Shown here: piece after piece, positions 63,218 through 64,000 of the stretch
Position numbering within the stretch: position 1 is the first letter of the stretch
Layout of the letters: each line of letters begins with the position of its first letter
Origin: Plectrocnemia conspersa
Lineage: Eukaryota > Arthropoda > Insecta > Trichoptera > Polycentropodidae
Assembly: GCA_009617715.1 (NCBI GenBank)
Contig: VTFK01000027.1
Location: forward strand, 744,001 to 808,000
Length of the DNA: 64,000 nt
Direction of reading: 5' to 3'
Position numbers and translations under genes: made by a program
The notes under the pieces: generated by a model
Databases searched by the model: none
What the model was told of the DNA's origin: nothing
The model's input: only the letters and a program-made list of their open reading frames with translations

Positions 63218-64000
63218 CTGGAAACAACATGAGTAAGCTTCAATATAAACGCACAACAAAATTACAGCTGCTCCTAAACGAAAAACTCATTTAATCCAAC
63301 GTACGAAAGCTCTATATCACATTACAGTATATAATAACAATAAAAATGGCACACTGTTCTAGATATTCAACATCGCTAGATGCAATTTCATTACCACTTT
63401 AACACAATGCATTAGGCGCTGATGCTTTCTTGATGTTTTCCATCGTTTAGTATCCAGCAAAATTTCATACATTACGTGTGTGTGATTAAACATAAGCGTG
63501 TCGTGAACGTGATGACGTCAGTGAGTTACTCGACCTATCAGTAGTGAGCCAATAAGTAAGAGTTAACCTCAATAATTACCGTGCCTAGCTTCAAAATTGA
63601 GTTCAGTGGGTGAAAAGTGAAGAAAATGAGCTAAGCTAGTATAAGAAACCGTAGAGGGTGTTTCAAATTGAAGAATATCCATTTTTAACGTAAGACGTAT
63701 GGATTATTTTATATATTACGGTTATAAAACAAACGTTGCTACAAAACAAATGAATCAATTTTATTAGCATTCAAAATGAATCATAGCAACGTAAATATTA
63801 TTATTTAATTTATATATGATTTTTATTTTATATAAAAAAAAAGCTGCATTCTAAATAATTGAAATTAAATTTTATCCCAGTCCTAATTATTTTTTTACAT
63901 TAAATAATTTATGTAATAATTAATATTACATCAATATGATTCAACAAATCTAAATGTTTCGACGCATTTACTTAATTTTTTCTCAGTTTCGTTCCAGCAA
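63218..64000 (-). other. unc-13 intron towards the C2A exons
   Basis: No exon is recognised between the first window exon and the right edge. A perfect CRE-type TGACGTCA lies at about 63,512 within a less AT-rich stretch (63,400-63,660). The C2A-coding exons must be further right. Confidence 0.5.

Overview
This window is animal genomic DNA, very AT-rich, with one large multi-exon gene on the minus strand and many decayed transposons. The gene structure, the spliceosomal introns and the element types (mariner, Jockey-clade and RTE-like LINEs, hAT, pogo, a tRNA-like SINE) suggest an insect, most likely a lepidopteran. That taxonomic call is inference; no taxon-specific marker was tested.

Right third (52.8-63.2 kb): fourteen minus-strand exons chain together with matching splice phases and no frame break, giving 1047 codons. 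I identify the gene as unc-13, the presynaptic vesicle-priming factor of the Munc13 family. The chain starts just after where the N-terminal C2A domain should end; the C2A exons would lie beyond the right edge. It runs through a long disordered linker with SH3-ligand-like motifs and a Tyr/Gln/Asp-rich tract, and ends in the calmodulin-binding segment (WLWAFRKI). The C1, C2B, MUN and C2C exons are not seen and must lie beyond the left edge.

Middle (35.3-36.4 kb): a separate minus-strand coding exon of 226 codons opens with its own ATG, has an in-frame stop just upstream and ends in phase 0, the same phase as the calmodulin exon. It is best read as the first exon of a short isoform lacking C2A, linker and calmodulin site, comparable to the Unc13A/Unc13B arrangement of flies. 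Sequence just upstream is a candidate internal promoter.

Left half (1-35.3 kb): all of this appears to be intron for both isoforms. It holds a striking splice element at 15,791-15,844 (minus): a strong 3' splice site fused directly to a strong 5' splice site, with a second strong donor 54 bases on. This is the layout of a recursive splice site with its RS-exon, or of a poison exon.

Mobile elements: an RTE-like reverse transcriptase scrap (1.8 kb); a three-level nest at 10.5-13.6 kb (mariner split by a Jockey-like LINE, itself split by a 1,077-bp hAT element with a perfect 8-bp target duplication); a mellifera- or irritans-like mariner relic (23.9-24.6 kb); a 152-bp hAT MITE (27.3 kb); a Jockey LINE with gag zinc knuckles, endonuclease and RT (29.1-31.7 kb); a second mariner of the first family (37.1-38.1 kb); a pogo/Jerky-like relic (45.3 kb); a fold-back MITE (48.2 kb); four copies of a tRNA-like SINE; and two copies of a family carrying a 44-base stem-loop. 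Several less AT-rich intronic islands without coding potential could be regulatory or old repeats. No rRNA, tRNA gene, CRISPR or bacterial-type feature was seen.
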